From a bacterium (GTDB taxonomy: Bacteria > Actinomycetota > Acidimicrobiia > Spongiisociales > JAENVV01), in assembly GCA_024641305.1 (NCBI GenBank), contig JAHEDI010000034.1, positions 1,346 through 34,590 of the forward strand: DNA of 33,245 bases, written 5' to 3'. Below the pieces are notes generated by a model that saw only the letters and a program-made list of their open reading frames with translations, was not told where the DNA came from and did not search any database. A program made the position numbers and the translations under genes. Positions 8,209 to 18,754 of the stretch are shown piece after piece. How positions within the stretch are numbered: position 1 is the first letter of the stretch; every line of letters starts with the position of its first letter.

Positions 8209-10800
8209 ATGGAATCGACATACGACCCAAGTATCACCGAAGCACGCTGGTATGACGTGTGGGAACAGGCCGGAATCTTCAAACCTGAGTTCCGGCCCGA
8301 CGGTGAGCCGTTTGTGGTGGTGATCCCGCCTCCCAACGTGACCGGGGTGCTGCACCTCGGGCACGCCCTGAACCATTCGATCCATGACATGATCCTCCGC
8401 CGCAAGCGGATGCAGGGCTATGCGGCGGCCTGGATTCCCGGAACAGACCATGCGGGCATCGCCACGCAGAATATTGTCGAGCGGCAACTGGCAGATGAGG
8501 GTCTCAACCGCCATGACCTCGGTCGGGAGTCGTTCATCGAGCAGGTATGGACCTGGAAACGCCAGTCCGGTGGGACGATTACCAAGCAGATGCGTCGACT
8601 CGGCGACTCGTGTGACTGGAGTCGGGAGCGCTTCACGATGGATGACGGCCTGTCCGTCGCCGTTCGAGAGGTCTTTGTGCGACTCTACGAGGAAGATCTG
8701 ATGTACCGGGGCAATCGGATCATCAACTGGTGTCCCCGGTGTGGGACGGCTCTCGCCGAGATCGAGGTCGAATTCGAGGATGAATCCGGCGAATTGGTCC
8801 ACATTGCCTACCCCTTCACCGATGGCAGTGGGTCGATCACGGTGGCGACCACCCGCGCCGAGACGATGCTCGGTGATACCGGCGTGGCCGTGCACCCGGA
8901 CGACGATCGATATCGAGATGCGATCGGCAAGACCTTGACCCTGCCGCTGGTCGGCCGTGAGATTCCCGTTGTGGCCGATGACGCAGTCGAAATGGACTTT
9001 GGAACCGGCGCCGTCAAAGTCACCCCTGCTCACGACCCGACCGATTTCGAGATCGGTCAGCGGCACGGTCTTGACTCGATCACCATCTTTGACCGCCACG
9101 CGGTCGTCAACGAGTCCGGAGGGTCATTCGCTGGTTTGGACCGCTTCGCGGCGCGGGCGGCCGTCAAACGGGCTCTCGATGAGCTTGGAGCGCTGGTTCT
9201 CGTTGAGGATCGAACCCACCCGGTCGGTCACTGCTACCGGTGCCATACGATCATCGAGCCCATTCTGTCATTGCAGTGGTTTGTGCGGGTCGGACCTCTG
9301 GCCCGTCCCGCCATCGATGCCGTCCGCGACGGTGAGAGTCGTTTTATCCCGCAACGATGGGAAAACAGCTATTTCCATTGGATGGAGAACCTGCGCGATT
9401 GGTGTGTGTCCCGCCAGATCTGGTGGGGTCACCGAATCCCCGCCTGGTACTGCGACGACTGCGACCACACGATCGTCGCCCGGCAGGACCCAACCTCGTG
9501 TGAGGCCTGTGGAAGCTTGAAGCTGACTCAAGACGAGGATGTCCTTGACACGTGGTTTTCGTCGGCCCTGTGGCCATTCAGCACCCTGGGGTGGCCGGAG
9601 CAGACCGACGACCTGGAGCGTTTCTACCCCAACTCGGTCATGATTACGGGTTTTGACATCATCTACTTCTGGGTAGCTCGCATGCTCAAGATGGGTATTC
9701 ACTTCATGGGTGAGGTGCCGTTCCCGGACATCATCATCCATGGTCTGGTGCGGACTGCCGACGGAGCCAAAATGTCCAAATCCGTCGGAAACGCTATCGA
9801 CCCGATGGACGTCATCGCTGAACATGGTGCCGATGCGCTCCGTCTGGCACTGCTCCAAGCGGCCTCGCCCGGCCAGGATGTTCCTTTTGATGAGGAATGG
9901 GTGCGGGCCGCCCGCAAGTTTGGCAACAAATTGTGGAATGCCACCGCCTTTGCGTTGATGAATCTTGACCAAAAAGTGCCTTCGGACGGGTACCCCGCAC
10001 CCGCCCACCCGGTGAACCGGTGGGTGCTGGCCCGCCTGGCCGACGTTGTCGCCCGATACGACGAACTCTGTGATGAATACCGTCTCGCTGACGCCCTCAG
10101 CTTGCTGTACTCGTTCACTTGGTCTGAGGTTTTCGACTGGTATCTGGAAATGTCGAAACCGTTGTTCAAAGACGCGGCTCTCCGAGCAGAAACCCAAGCC
10201 ACCCTCGGGGCGGCCGTGCGGGATGTTTTGAAGTTGTTCCATCCAGCCATTCCGTATCTGACGGAAGAGTTGTGGTCCGAGTTGGTCGGCGATGGACTAT
10301 TGGCGGGGGCAGATTGGCCGATGGTTCCGTCGGTTCCCACTCCGCTCCATGTGGAGGTGCTCATGGAGTTGGTGTCGGCGGTTCGCCGCTTCCGATCAGG
10401 ACATCAGATTTCGCTCAAGCAACCGATCGACCTCCTCGTCCTCGATCCCGACGGTGTTGTCGATGAATGGTGGGCTAGCCAGTTCTTGTCCCTGGTCAAC
10501 GTTGTGTTGCACCCGATTTCCGAGCCACAGGGGGCCGGCCACACCCGCTTGTTGGCAGGTTCGGTGCAAGGCTTCATTGCGCTCGTTGGGCTCATCGATG
10601 TCGGCGCCGAGGTGGCCAGGATTCGCAAGACCATGGGTGTCGCCGAGGCCGAGTTGATGAGCGCTTCCAAGAAGCTTTCAAACCAGGGTTTTCTTGCCAA
10701 GGCACCCGACGATGTCGTCGCCAAAGAACAAGCCAAGGCGGACGATGCCCGGGCCATGATCGAGAAGCTCACAACGCAGCTTGAAGAACTTGGCCAATGA
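8209..10800 (+). CDS. valS: Valyl-tRNA synthetase
   Basis: Class I aminoacyl-tRNA synthetase that charges tRNA-Val in the cytoplasm and edits mischarged threonine. I start it at ATG 8209 (863 residues) because ggag at 8199-8202 fits this start; ATG 8197 would leave no ribosome binding site, since the hairpin ends at 8195. Visible are PPNVTGVLHLGH (HIGH motif HLGH at 49-52), the KMSKS motif at 521-525, the editing insertion between them, Cys pairs in CPRC and CYRC and in the CDDC/CEAC region that may bind zinc, the anticodon-binding domain, and the C-terminal coiled-coil arm typical of ValRS. It overlaps folC by 4 nt. Confidence 0.97.
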   Translation: MESTYDPSITEARWYDVWEQAGIFKPEFRPDGEPFVVVIPPPNVTGVLHLGHALNHSIHDMILRRKRMQGYAAAWIPGTDHAGIATQNIVERQLADEGLNRHDLGRESFIEQVWTWKRQSGGTITKQMRRLGDSCDWSRERFTMDDGLSVAVREVFVRLYEEDLMYRGNRIINWCPRCGTALAEIEVEFEDESGELVHIAYPFTDGSGSITVATTRAETMLGDTGVAVHPDDDRYRDAIGKTLTLPLVGREIPVVADDAVEMDFGTGAVKVTPAHDPTDFEIGQRHGLDSITIFDRHAVVNESGGSFAGLDRFAARAAVKRALDELGALVLVEDRTHPVGHCYRCHTIIEPILSLQWFVRVGPLARPAIDAVRDGESRFIPQRWENSYFHWMENLRDWCVSRQIWWGHRIPAWYCDDCDHTIVARQDPTSCEACGSLKLTQDEDVLDTWFSSALWPFSTLGWPEQTDDLERFYPNSVMITGFDIIYFWVARMLKMGIHFMGEVPFPDIIIHGLVRTADGAKMSKSVGNAIDPMDVIAEHGADALRLALLQAASPGQDVPFDEEWVRAARKFGNKLWNATAFALMNLDQKVPSDGYPAPAHPVNRWVLARLADVVARYDELCDEYRLADALSLLYSFTWSEVFDWYLEMSKPLFKDAALRAETQATLGAAVRDVLKLFHPAIPYLTEELWSELVGDGLLAGADWPMVPSVPTPLHVEVLMELVSAVRRFRSGHQISLKQPIDLLVLDPDGVVDEWWASQFLSLVNVVLHPISEPQGAGHTRLLAGSVQGFIALVGLIDVGAEVARIRKTMGVAEAELMSASKKLSNQGFLAKAPDDVVAKEQAKADDARAMIEKLTTQLEELGQ

Positions 10801-12083
10801 TCGAGACCTATGACGAGGCGGTGGCCTACCTCGACAGCCACATCGGGCACGGGATCCGCCCCGGCCTGAGTCGAACGACCGAAGTCCTTGACATGATGGG
10901 CAATCCGCACCAGGACTATCCGGTGGTGCTGGTAACGGGTAGCAACGGTAAGACCTCGACGACGCGGATGATCAGCTCGATGCTCACCGCCCACGGTTTG
11001 CGGGTTGGCACGTTCACATCGCCGCATCTCGAACGCATCGAGGAGCGTTTCGGGATGGATAATGATCCCGCCACGACGGAGGATTTTGTGCAAGCGGTCG
11101 CCGATGTTGCCGTTTTTGCCGATCTGTACAAGGCACGATCTGGTGACAGTTTGACCTATTTCGAGGTAACCACCGTCCTGGCGTACGCGTTCTTTGCCGC
11201 CCAAGCGATAGACGTGGCCGTGGTTGAGGTTGGTATGGGCGGCCGACTCGACGCCACGAACGTCGCCGACGCCGATGTGGCCGTCATAACCGGTATCTCT
11301 CTAGAACACACGGACGTTCTCGGTGAGACCTTTGGCGAGATAGCTTCGGAGAAGGTGGGCATTACCCGCCCCGGCGCGGTCCTGATCGAAGGACCACTGC
11401 CTGCCGAGGCACGTGCGGTCGTCGTGGCGCACTGTTCGGACAACGACGTTCGGCGCGTCACGTTCGGGATCGATCTGAATATTGGCGAATTCGCGCCGGC
11501 AGTAGGTGGTTGGTTGGTCACGATCGAAGGCGCCTTTGCCAGCTACCCCGACCTCTTCCTTCCGTTGCATGGCGAACATCAATTGACGAACCTGACGGTC
11601 GCGATCGGCGCGGTGGAGGCTTTCTTCGATCGTGCCTTGGTGGTTGACGCTGTCGAGGAAGCCCTGGCGGGGCTGACCGTTCCCGGTCGTCTTGAAACGG
11701 TATCTGTCGAACCGTTGATCGTGATCGATGGGGCCCATAACCCTGAGGGTATGGAAGCGGCGGCGGCGGCACTCGACGCGTTCGGGTCGCGCGACTGGGT
11801 GGTCATATTCGGGGCTATGGGAGACAAAGACGTCGCCTCGATGGTGGTGCCGCTCGGGTCCTTTGCCAGCCATGTGATCACCACCGCGGTCGATCATGAG
11901 CGGGCGGCGGATCCGGTTGCTCTCGCCGACCTGGTTCGGGCAATTATCGACTGTCCGGTGGACGTAACGTCTTCGACAGCCGAAGCACTCGATCTCGCCC
12001 GGCAACATACGGGGGAGTACGGTGCGATCCTCGTGTTGGGTTCGCTCTATCTGGCCGGCGAGATTCGGTCCAGGTTCGGTTGA
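10797..12083 (+). CDS. folC: Folylpolyglutamate synthase / dihydrofolate synthase
   Basis: Mur-ligase-family enzyme that adds glutamate to dihydropteroate and to folates, using ATP, in the cytoplasm. The 428 residues are the usual size. The P-loop GSNGKTS is at 48-54. EVGMGGRLDATN and the ISLEHTDVLG segment follow, with DGAHNPEG of the C-terminal domain near residue 313. The ATGA overlap with valS suggests coupled translation; valS-folC-ndk is a common order in Gram-positive bacteria. A 7-bp hairpin follows the stop. Confidence 0.95.
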   Translation: MIETYDEAVAYLDSHIGHGIRPGLSRTTEVLDMMGNPHQDYPVVLVTGSNGKTSTTRMISSMLTAHGLRVGTFTSPHLERIEERFGMDNDPATTEDFVQAVADVAVFADLYKARSGDSLTYFEVTTVLAYAFFAAQAIDVAVVEVGMGGRLDATNVADADVAVITGISLEHTDVLGETFGEIASEKVGITRPGAVLIEGPLPAEARAVVVAHCSDNDVRRVTFGIDLNIGEFAPAVGGWLVTIEGAFASYPDLFLPLHGEHQLTNLTVAIGAVEAFFDRALVVDAVEEALAGLTVPGRLETVSVEPLIVIDGAHNPEGMEAAAAALDAFGSRDWVVIFGAMGDKDVASMVVPLGSFASHVITTAVDHERAADPVALADLVRAIIDCPVDVTSSTAEALDLARQHTGEYGAILVLGSLYLAGEIRSRFG

Positions 12084-12093
12084 ATTCTCACTC

Positions 12094-12113
12094 AGGGTGA
12101 CGGTGTTCACCCT
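12094..12113 (+). terminator. Hairpin after folC
   Basis: agggtga (12094-12100) pairs with tcaccct (12107-12113) over 7 bp with a 6-nt loop. There is no T tract. It sits just upstream of the ndk promoter, as expected for a terminator of valS-folC. Confidence 0.5.
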
Positions 12114-12116
12114 CCA

Positions 12117-12146
12117 TTGGGCAATTCAGGCTGGGGTCCGTATGAT
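12117..12146 (+). promoter_or_regulatory. Putative ndk promoter
   Basis: TTGGGC (12117-12122), an 18-bp spacer and TATGAT (12141-12146; 5 of 6 matches to the -10 consensus). The start near 12153 leaves a short leader with the ribosome binding site agcagga at 12166-12172. Confidence 0.6.
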
Positions 12147-12180
12147 CTTCGTAAACATCAATCACAGCAGGACATAGCTC

Positions 12181-12588
12181 ATGGCAGTAGAAAACACATT
12201 CATCATGGTCAAGCCAGACGGGGTTGCTCGTCGATTGGTCGGCGAAGTGGTAAGTCGCCTCGAGCAAAAAGGGCTTACGCTTGAAAAGATGCGTATGTTG
12301 ACGATTCCTGCCGAGATGGCCGAACACCACTATGCGGAGCACGTTGAACGGCCTTTTTTTGGCGAACTCATAGCTTTCATCACGAGCGGCCCGGTCGTCG
12401 CGATGGAATGGAGTGGTGAAAACGCCATCGCTCTTTGTCGTACGCTGATGGGTGCCACCAATCCGATGGACGCGGCCCCTGGTTCTATCCGGGGAGACCT
12501 CGCAACGGTGGTTACCGAGAACATCGTCCATGGATCCGACAGCCCGGAGTCGGCCGCCCGTGAGCTGGCACTGTTCTTTACTGCTTAG
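12181..12588 (+). CDS. ndk: Nucleoside diphosphate kinase
   Basis: Transfers the terminal phosphate from ATP to nucleoside diphosphates through a phosphohistidine intermediate, balancing NTP and dNTP pools. The 135 residues are the usual bacterial length. The start [19 protein letters not shown] is typical. The active-site His117 lies in the signature [12 protein letters not shown]. It appears to have its own promoter and lies 47 bp before mreB, so the rod-shape genes may be partly co-transcribed from it. Confidence 0.97.
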   Translation: MAVENTFIMVKPDGVARRLVGEVVSRLEQKGLTLEKMRMLTIPAEMAEHHYAEHVERPFFGELIAFITSGPVVAMEWSGENAIALCRTLMGATNPMDAAPGSIRGDLATVVTENIVHGSDSPESAARELALFFTA

Positions 12589-12626
12589 AAGCCCTATGCC
12601 GACTAAGCTCCGGGCAACCGGTTTAA

Positions 12627-13667
<1,041 letters not shown>

Positions 13668-13682
13668 TGGTGATTGCCGCAA

Positions 13683-14573
13683 ATGGATAGAGGCCACCGC
13701 AGCAACCCAACAATGCTGCTCACCATTCTGCTGGTCGCGTCCTTCCTCCTCATGACATTTGATGTCCGCGGTCAGAATTCTGGTTTGACGGCAACCCTCC
13801 GAACTGGCGCTCAATCGCTGACGGCCCCTCTCCAGGATGCATCCCGGGCGGTGGTCGACCCGATTGTCGACTTCGTTGACGGACTGGCCAATCTCGGTTC
13901 GCTCCGCGAAGAGAACCGGCGGCTCCGTGAGGAACTCAATCAAGCTCGGCTGGCGGCGGCCGAAGCGGACTCGTTGACAGAGCGTGTGGAACTACTCGAA
14001 CGGCTTATGAACCTACCGGCAGGTGACTTCCCGCAGACCGTTGCGGAGGTGCGAGGGGGAACCGGTCCGCTGGACCTGGGGCTGACGATCAATCAAGGTC
14101 TTGAGCAGGGTGTTGTGGTCGGTAATCCGGTGGTGGACGAGAACCAGGTACTGATCGGGGTGGTCACAGAAGCGCTTCCAAATTCGGCCATTATTCGGCT
14201 CATCACTGACCCTCTTTCCGGGATTCAGGTCTTGACACAGGCCGGTGAGTTGGGGGTGGTCGAAGGTTTGGGAACAGCTGACAAGCTGCGGCTGACGATT
14301 TTCGATACCCCTTTTGACATTGGCTCAGGCGAGGTGTTGCGGACGAGCGGGACCGAGGCGGGAATTCCGGCCGGTTTGGTCGTTGGTCAACTCACGAACG
14401 ATGCCAGGACGAACGGTGGAGGGATCGAGACGGACGACGTTGCCCCGCTGGCCGACGGTCGAACCCTGACCGTTGTGATCGTGGTGCAATATGGTGGTGC
14501 ACCCATAGTGACTGGTACGGACAACACCACGACCACCACCACGCTTCCGCCTGATGACGGGGCCACTCCATGA
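13683..14573 (+). CDS. mreC: Rod-shape-determining protein MreC
   Basis: Bitopic membrane protein that links MreB filaments inside to PBP2 and RodA outside. I prefer ATG 13683 (296 residues), which has ggtga nine bases upstream, over TTG 13674, which has none. A membrane helix spans about residues 11-28. A coiled coil follows (SLREENRRLREEL near 75-105), then the beta-rich MreC domain with GLEQGVVVGNPVV and AGIPAGLVVGQL. The C-terminus is a Thr-rich tail (TTTTTLPPDDGATP). It begins 15 bp after mreB and overlaps mreD by 4 nt. Confidence 0.94.
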   Translation: MDRGHRSNPTMLLTILLVASFLLMTFDVRGQNSGLTATLRTGAQSLTAPLQDASRAVVDPIVDFVDGLANLGSLREENRRLREELNQARLAAAEADSLTERVELLERLMNLPAGDFPQTVAEVRGGTGPLDLGLTINQGLEQGVVVGNPVVDENQVLIGVVTEALPNSAIIRLITDPLSGIQVLTQAGELGVVEGLGTADKLRLTIFDTPFDIGSGEVLRTSGTEAGIPAGLVVGQLTNDARTNGGGIETDDVAPLADGRTLTVVIVVQYGGAPIVTGTDNTTTTTTLPPDDGATP

Positions 14574-15067
14574 ACGCCAGATCGATTGTCTGGGGTCTCG
14601 TTTTGGTGGCGTTGTCGGTAATCGTCCAGACGACCCTATTCAGCCGCCTCGACGACCTTGGCGTCGTGGCCGATATCGTCATGGTTGTCGTTCTCGTTTC
14701 AGCCAGATGGCTCGATCCGGAACCCGCACTGCTGCTCGGGTTCACCGGCGGCGTGCTGTACGACCTCAACGGAACGACTCCCATTGGGCTCAGGGCCATG
14801 GTTTTTACCATCCTGGCGTACGGAGCCGTCCGGCTGGCCACCAGTTCGGAGGGCTCTCACGTGTCGGCCGCCATCGCGGTGGTCGTCCTCTCGTTTGCCG
14901 GTGTCGTGTTGTTCACCATGGTGGGTACTCTGTTCGGACAGGGAAGCCTGAGAGGTATCAGCGTGATCCAGACGTTCGTGCTCTTGCCCATCTTCAACGG
15001 GGTGTTGTCGATAGCCATCGGTCCGTTGATCAAAAGGGTGATGGTCAAGGAGAAAGTGCTCCTATGA
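14570..15067 (+). CDS. mreD: Rod-shape-determining protein MreD
   Basis: Small polytopic membrane protein of the elongasome. The 165 residues hold about five hydrophobic segments and the family pattern of a conserved start (VQTTLFSRL), a PEPALLLGFTGGVLYDL region and a last helix ending in basic residues (KRVMVKEK). Assignment rests on hydropathy, length and strict position between mreC and the class B PBP. It overlaps both neighbours by 4 nt, which implies coupled translation. Confidence 0.92.
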   Translation: MNARSIVWGLVLVALSVIVQTTLFSRLDDLGVVADIVMVVVLVSARWLDPEPALLLGFTGGVLYDLNGTTPIGLRAMVFTILAYGAVRLATSSEGSHVSAAIAVVVLSFAGVVLFTMVGTLFGQGSLRGISVIQTFVLLPIFNGVLSIAIGPLIKRVMVKEKVLL

Positions 15068-16953
15068 GGTTGGAGATCCGGGTCGCCGCCCTCGCAACGG
15101 TGTTCGCGCTGATGTTCGGTGCCCTGGTCACCCGGTTGTGGGTTGTGCAGATTGCCGAAGGCCCTGAACACGTCCAAAAGTCCCAGTCGCTCGAATGGTC
15201 CGAGTCAGAGAGCACTGCGGCCCGGGGTGACATCGTTGACGCCAATGGAGAGGTCCTGGCCACCTCTGTTCAAGTACCGGGGGTGGTGGTAACCCGCTCG
15301 CAAATTCCTTCGGATATCGAGCCAAGCGTCATCCAGGAACTGGCTGGAGTCCTGGCGCGGGATCCGGCCGAGATCGCCGAGTTGTTCGCGTTGGCCGGTT
15401 CGGGCTCCACGTTCACCGTTGATGGCGTGACGCCCGAAGTCGCCTATTTCATCATGACCAACAAGAGTCGCTTTCCCGGTGTATCGATTCGCAACGTTCC
15501 CCAACGGGTTTACCCCCAGGGAGCGTTCATGGCTCATGTGGTCGGCCATATCGGACGGGTTTCTCAAGAGGACCTGGCAGCCAATAGTGAGCTGGATCCG
15601 AACGGGACCGTCGGCAAGCTTGGCGTTGAGGGAAGCTACGACAAATATCTACAGGGTGCCCCGGGCGCCGAGTTCTACCAGGTGCGTCCCGACGGGACCC
15701 CATATGGCGAACGAAGAACGGTACCGGCCAAACAGGGGGGCACCGTCCAGATGACCCTCGATGCGGGTCTACAGATGACCGTCGAAAACTCGCTGGCCGC
15801 CGGCATTGAACGGGCCAAGACCCTGAAGGACACCGACCCGCAACGTGGGGCGGTTGTCGTTCTCGATGCAAAGACCGGGGAGATCAAGGCCATGGCTTCG
15901 TTTCCGACCTTTGACCCGGCACAGTTTGTTATTGGCTTGACCCAGACAGAATATGAAACCCTCCGGGATTCGCAGGCATTCAACAACCTCGCCATCCAGG
16001 GTTTGTATCCGCCCGGCTCGACCATGAAGGCCTTCGTGTACGCGACGGCCGTTGAGGAAGGTATCTACCCGGATTCGGCCAACAAGCAGACACCAGACGG
16101 ATCGCTTGAGTGCACTGGCGTACTGACCGCCAACGGGCTTGACGACGGCTCCCAGAAACGTTTCACCGACCCTGGGCATGGGATCGTGGACTTGCACACG
16201 GCGCTCGGTGAGTCGTGCAACATCTACTTCTGGGAAGTGGCCCTGGCGATCTGGGGGAAGTATCAGGGGACGGACAAAGAGAACATCTTGCAGAGGTACG
16301 CCCGTAGCGTCGGCCTCGGTTCCGTCACCGGGATCGACCTCTGGGGCGAACGGGCCGGTCGGGTCCCCGACCGCCAACTCTTCGAACAGTGGCTTGTCGA
16401 ATCGCCTGGCCTGATTTCGGAGACTCGAAAGAAGGGCAGCCTTTGGGTTGGTGGCGACCTCATGAATGTGGCGATCGGTCAGGGCGAAACCCTGGCGACG
16501 CCGCTTCAAATGGCAGTCGGGTATGCGGCGCTCGTCAATGGCGGTACGGTTTGGGAACCCACTGTGGTCGATCGAATCATTGGCAGTGATGGGACCATCA
16601 CAGACCTCCAGAGCGGTATCCGTAACCAGATCGAATGGTCAGAGGAGTTCGAGAACCTCATCCGGGAGGACTTGACCCGGGCCATCGCCCCTGAGTCGGG
16701 CACGGCGTACACCGCGTTTCGTTCGATGGAGAACCGATTCCTCGTTGGTGGAAAGACCGGTACGGCCCAACGCGCCGGGCATCCGAATACGGCATGGTTT
16801 GTTGGTATGGCTCCCATTGCCGACCCCGAATGGGTGATCGCGGTGGTGCTTGAAGACGGTGGTGGTGGCGGTACGTCAGCGGCCCCGGTGGGCAGGCAAA
16901 TCTTCCAGTACCTCTTCGGCGAGACCGTCGACCCGATCGGAGCAGGGTTCTAA
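15064..16953 (+). CDS. mrdA: Penicillin-binding protein 2, elongation transpeptidase
   Basis: Class B PBP that cross-links peptidoglycan together with the glycosyltransferase RodA. The 629 residues have a short cytoplasmic N-terminus and one membrane anchor (about 7-27), a PBP-dimer domain, and the transpeptidase domain with SxxK Ser319 (PGSTMK), SxN Ser384 (ESCN) and KTG at 564-566. The start is ATG 15064, in the ATGA overlap with mreD. The same frame stays open a further 170 codons upstream, but that part lies over mreD and does not look like protein. It is followed by rodA with a 1-nt overlap, the usual PBP2-RodA pairing. Confidence 0.96.
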   Translation: MRLEIRVAALATVFALMFGALVTRLWVVQIAEGPEHVQKSQSLEWSESESTAARGDIVDANGEVLATSVQVPGVVVTRSQIPSDIEPSVIQELAGVLARDPAEIAELFALAGSGSTFTVDGVTPEVAYFIMTNKSRFPGVSIRNVPQRVYPQGAFMAHVVGHIGRVSQEDLAANSELDPNGTVGKLGVEGSYDKYLQGAPGAEFYQVRPDGTPYGERRTVPAKQGGTVQMTLDAGLQMTVENSLAAGIERAKTLKDTDPQRGAVVVLDAKTGEIKAMASFPTFDPAQFVIGLTQTEYETLRDSQAFNNLAIQGLYPPGSTMKAFVYATAVEEGIYPDSANKQTPDGSLECTGVLTANGLDDGSQKRFTDPGHGIVDLHTALGESCNIYFWEVALAIWGKYQGTDKENILQRYARSVGLGSVTGIDLWGERAGRVPDRQLFEQWLVESPGLISETRKKGSLWVGGDLMNVAIGQGETLATPLQMAVGYAALVNGGTVWEPTVVDRIIGSDGTITDLQSGIRNQIEWSEEFENLIREDLTRAIAPESGTAYTAFRSMENRFLVGGKTGTAQRAGHPNTAWFVGMAPIADPEWVIAVVLEDGGGGGTSAAPVGRQIFQYLFGETVDPIGAGF

Positions 16954-18101
16954 TGGCCTTGTTCATGGAATCGAAAACCACTTCCGAACAGGAGGGGGCC
17001 AAATCAACCCCCATTGACATCCTGCTTCTGCTGTCGATGATCTTGCTTATCTCATTCGGCATCTTGATGGTGTATTCGGCCAGTCGGGATCTTGACGGCT
17101 CTCGTTTGATGGAACGCCAGGTCGTCTTTGCCGGTATCGGCCTTGGCCTGTTTCTTCTGTTGTCCTGGATGGATTACCGGGAATTCCGCCTGTTCTCTCC
17201 GGTGGTATATGCGATAACAATATTCATGCTTGCGATCGTGTTCGCCCAGGAGAAGGTCGCGGGCACCAACCGATGGTTGTCACTTCCTGGCGGTTTCAAC
17301 CTCCAGCCATCGGAGTTTGCCAAACTGTCCGTCATCCTGCTGCTCGCCGCCGTGCTTGCCGGCACGTTCGACGATGAAGACTTGACGTGGCGCCGGATTG
17401 GGGCGGCCCTGTTGATGCTGGCGCTTCCGGGAGCTCTCATCGTCCTCCAGCCAGATCTTGGCACGGCGCTCGCTTTCGGGTTTGTCACGATCGTTGTCCT
17501 TTTCGCGGCCGGGGCGACGATCTGGCAGTTGTCCGGCCTCTTTTCGCTCGCCGGGCTTGGCGTCTGGATTATCTTCAAATACCAGTTGTTGTTGGATTAT
17601 CAACTGGCCAGGCTTACGAGCTTTCTCGATCCAGCCGCCGACAAGCTCGGGTCCGGGTATAACGTTCTCAACTCCCTCACGACGATCGGATCAGGTCAAC
17701 TCTTCGGTCGTGGACTCTTCAACGGAGCGCTCACCGAACGATCGTTCGTGCCTGAACAGGAGACCGACTTCATCTTCACCGCAGTTGGTGAGCAGCTGGG
17801 CTTCATCGGGGGAGCCCTCGTTCTCTTTGCCTATGCCCTGATAATCCTGCGTTTACTCCGCATCGCCACTGCAGCATCCGATCGATTTGGCTCTCTGATT
17901 GCCGTGGGAGTTGCCGGACTGTTCGTATTTCATGTCATTGTCAATGTCGGCATGACCCTGGCAGTGATGCCCGTCACCGGGCTCCCGCTACCGTTTATGA
18001 GCGCCGGAGGTTCGTCCATGTTGGCTATGTGCATGGCCCTCGGTGTGGCACACTCGGTGTGGCGGCATCGGGATCTGAAACCGGCACGAAGCAAGTCATA
18101 A
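16953..18101 (+). CDS. rodA: RodA, SEDS peptidoglycan glycosyltransferase
   Basis: Polytopic membrane enzyme that polymerises lipid II during elongation, working with PBP2. The 382 residues hold about ten membrane helices and SEDS signatures: MVYSAS near the first helix, GTNRWLSLPGGFNLQPSEFAK, ALIVLQPDLGTAL, and near the C-terminus the VMPVTGLPLPFMSAGGSSM block. FtsW is the main alternative, but its place directly after mreBCD-mrdA supports RodA. The start overlaps the mrdA stop by one base. Confidence 0.95.
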   Translation: MALFMESKTTSEQEGAKSTPIDILLLLSMILLISFGILMVYSASRDLDGSRLMERQVVFAGIGLGLFLLLSWMDYREFRLFSPVVYAITIFMLAIVFAQEKVAGTNRWLSLPGGFNLQPSEFAKLSVILLLAAVLAGTFDDEDLTWRRIGAALLMLALPGALIVLQPDLGTALAFGFVTIVVLFAAGATIWQLSGLFSLAGLGVWIIFKYQLLLDYQLARLTSFLDPAADKLGSGYNVLNSLTTIGSGQLFGRGLFNGALTERSFVPEQETDFIFTAVGEQLGFIGGALVLFAYALIILRLLRIATAASDRFGSLIAVGVAGLFVFHVIVNVGMTLAVMPVTGLPLPFMSAGGSSMLAMCMALGVAHSVWRHRDLKPARSKS

Positions 18102-18110
18102 GGAGATCGG

Positions 18111-18692
18111 GTGGAGCGGAGAGGCGAACGAGGGTGGGTGGAGGTCGTATGCGGTCCCATGTTCTCTGGGAAAAGCGAAGAATTGATCCGGAGGGTGACC
18201 CGCTCCATGCTCGCCCGAATTCCGGTTCAGACGTTCAAGCCGGGTCTTGACACCCGCTATTCGCTGAGTCAGGTCACCTCCCACTCGAGCCTGCGGGTCG
18301 ATGCTGAACCAGTGGATTCATCGGCTGCGCTGTTGCGGGCCGTGAACAAGGAGACCATCGTCATCGGCGTTGACGAAGGCCAGTTTTTTGACGAAGGTCT
18401 CGTGGCGGTGTGCGAGGCCCTGGCGGTGGCCGGTAAACAGGTCATTGTGGCGGGCCTTGACCTCGATTACCTGGGGCGCCCGTTCGATCCCATTCCCCGT
18501 CTGGCAGCTCGATCCGAATACGTGACGAAGATGCTGGCGGTGTGCCATCGGTGTGGCGCGCCGGCGGCCTTTACCCAGAGGATCGTCGACAGTGATGAAC
18601 TGGTGGTCCTGGGCGCAACCGATTCATACGAAGCTCGATGCCGACTTTGTTATGACCCTGCGGAACCGGAACAGACCCGCTTGGATATGTAG
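18111..18692 (+). CDS. tdk: Thymidine kinase, type II
   Basis: Cytosolic salvage enzyme that phosphorylates thymidine to dTMP. The 193 residues show the P-loop GPMFSGKS at 15-22, the DEGQFF segment with catalytic Glu89, and a C-terminal zinc site of four cysteines (145, 148, 177, 180). The GTG start follows aggaga at 18101-18106. It lies only 9 bp after rodA and before a terminator, so it appears to be the last gene of the elongation operon. Confidence 0.95.
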   Translation: MERRGERGWVEVVCGPMFSGKSEELIRRVTRSMLARIPVQTFKPGLDTRYSLSQVTSHSSLRVDAEPVDSSAALLRAVNKETIVIGVDEGQFFDEGLVAVCEALAVAGKQVIVAGLDLDYLGRPFDPIPRLAARSEYVTKMLAVCHRCGAPAAFTQRIVDSDELVVLGATDSYEARCRLCYDPAEPEQTRLDM

Positions 18693-18695
18693 GAG

Positions 18696-18721
18696 CCGAC
18701 CCTCCGGTCGGAGGCGATTTT
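18696..18721 (+). terminator. Intrinsic terminator after tdk
   Basis: ccgacc (18696-18701) pairs with ggtcgg (18706-18711) over a 4-nt loop, followed by aggcgatttt. It begins four bases after the tdk stop and marks the end of the mreB-tdk transcript. Confidence 0.7.
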
Positions 18722-18754
18722 CGGGTCATGAATAGGGGATTGGGGCCCCAGCTG

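Noticed and set aside
14554-15063. 170-codon upstream extension of the PBP2 reading frame
   Set aside because: It overlaps mreD completely and is Arg/Gly/His-rich with no PBP character; ATG 15064 gives a normal PBP2 with one anchor.
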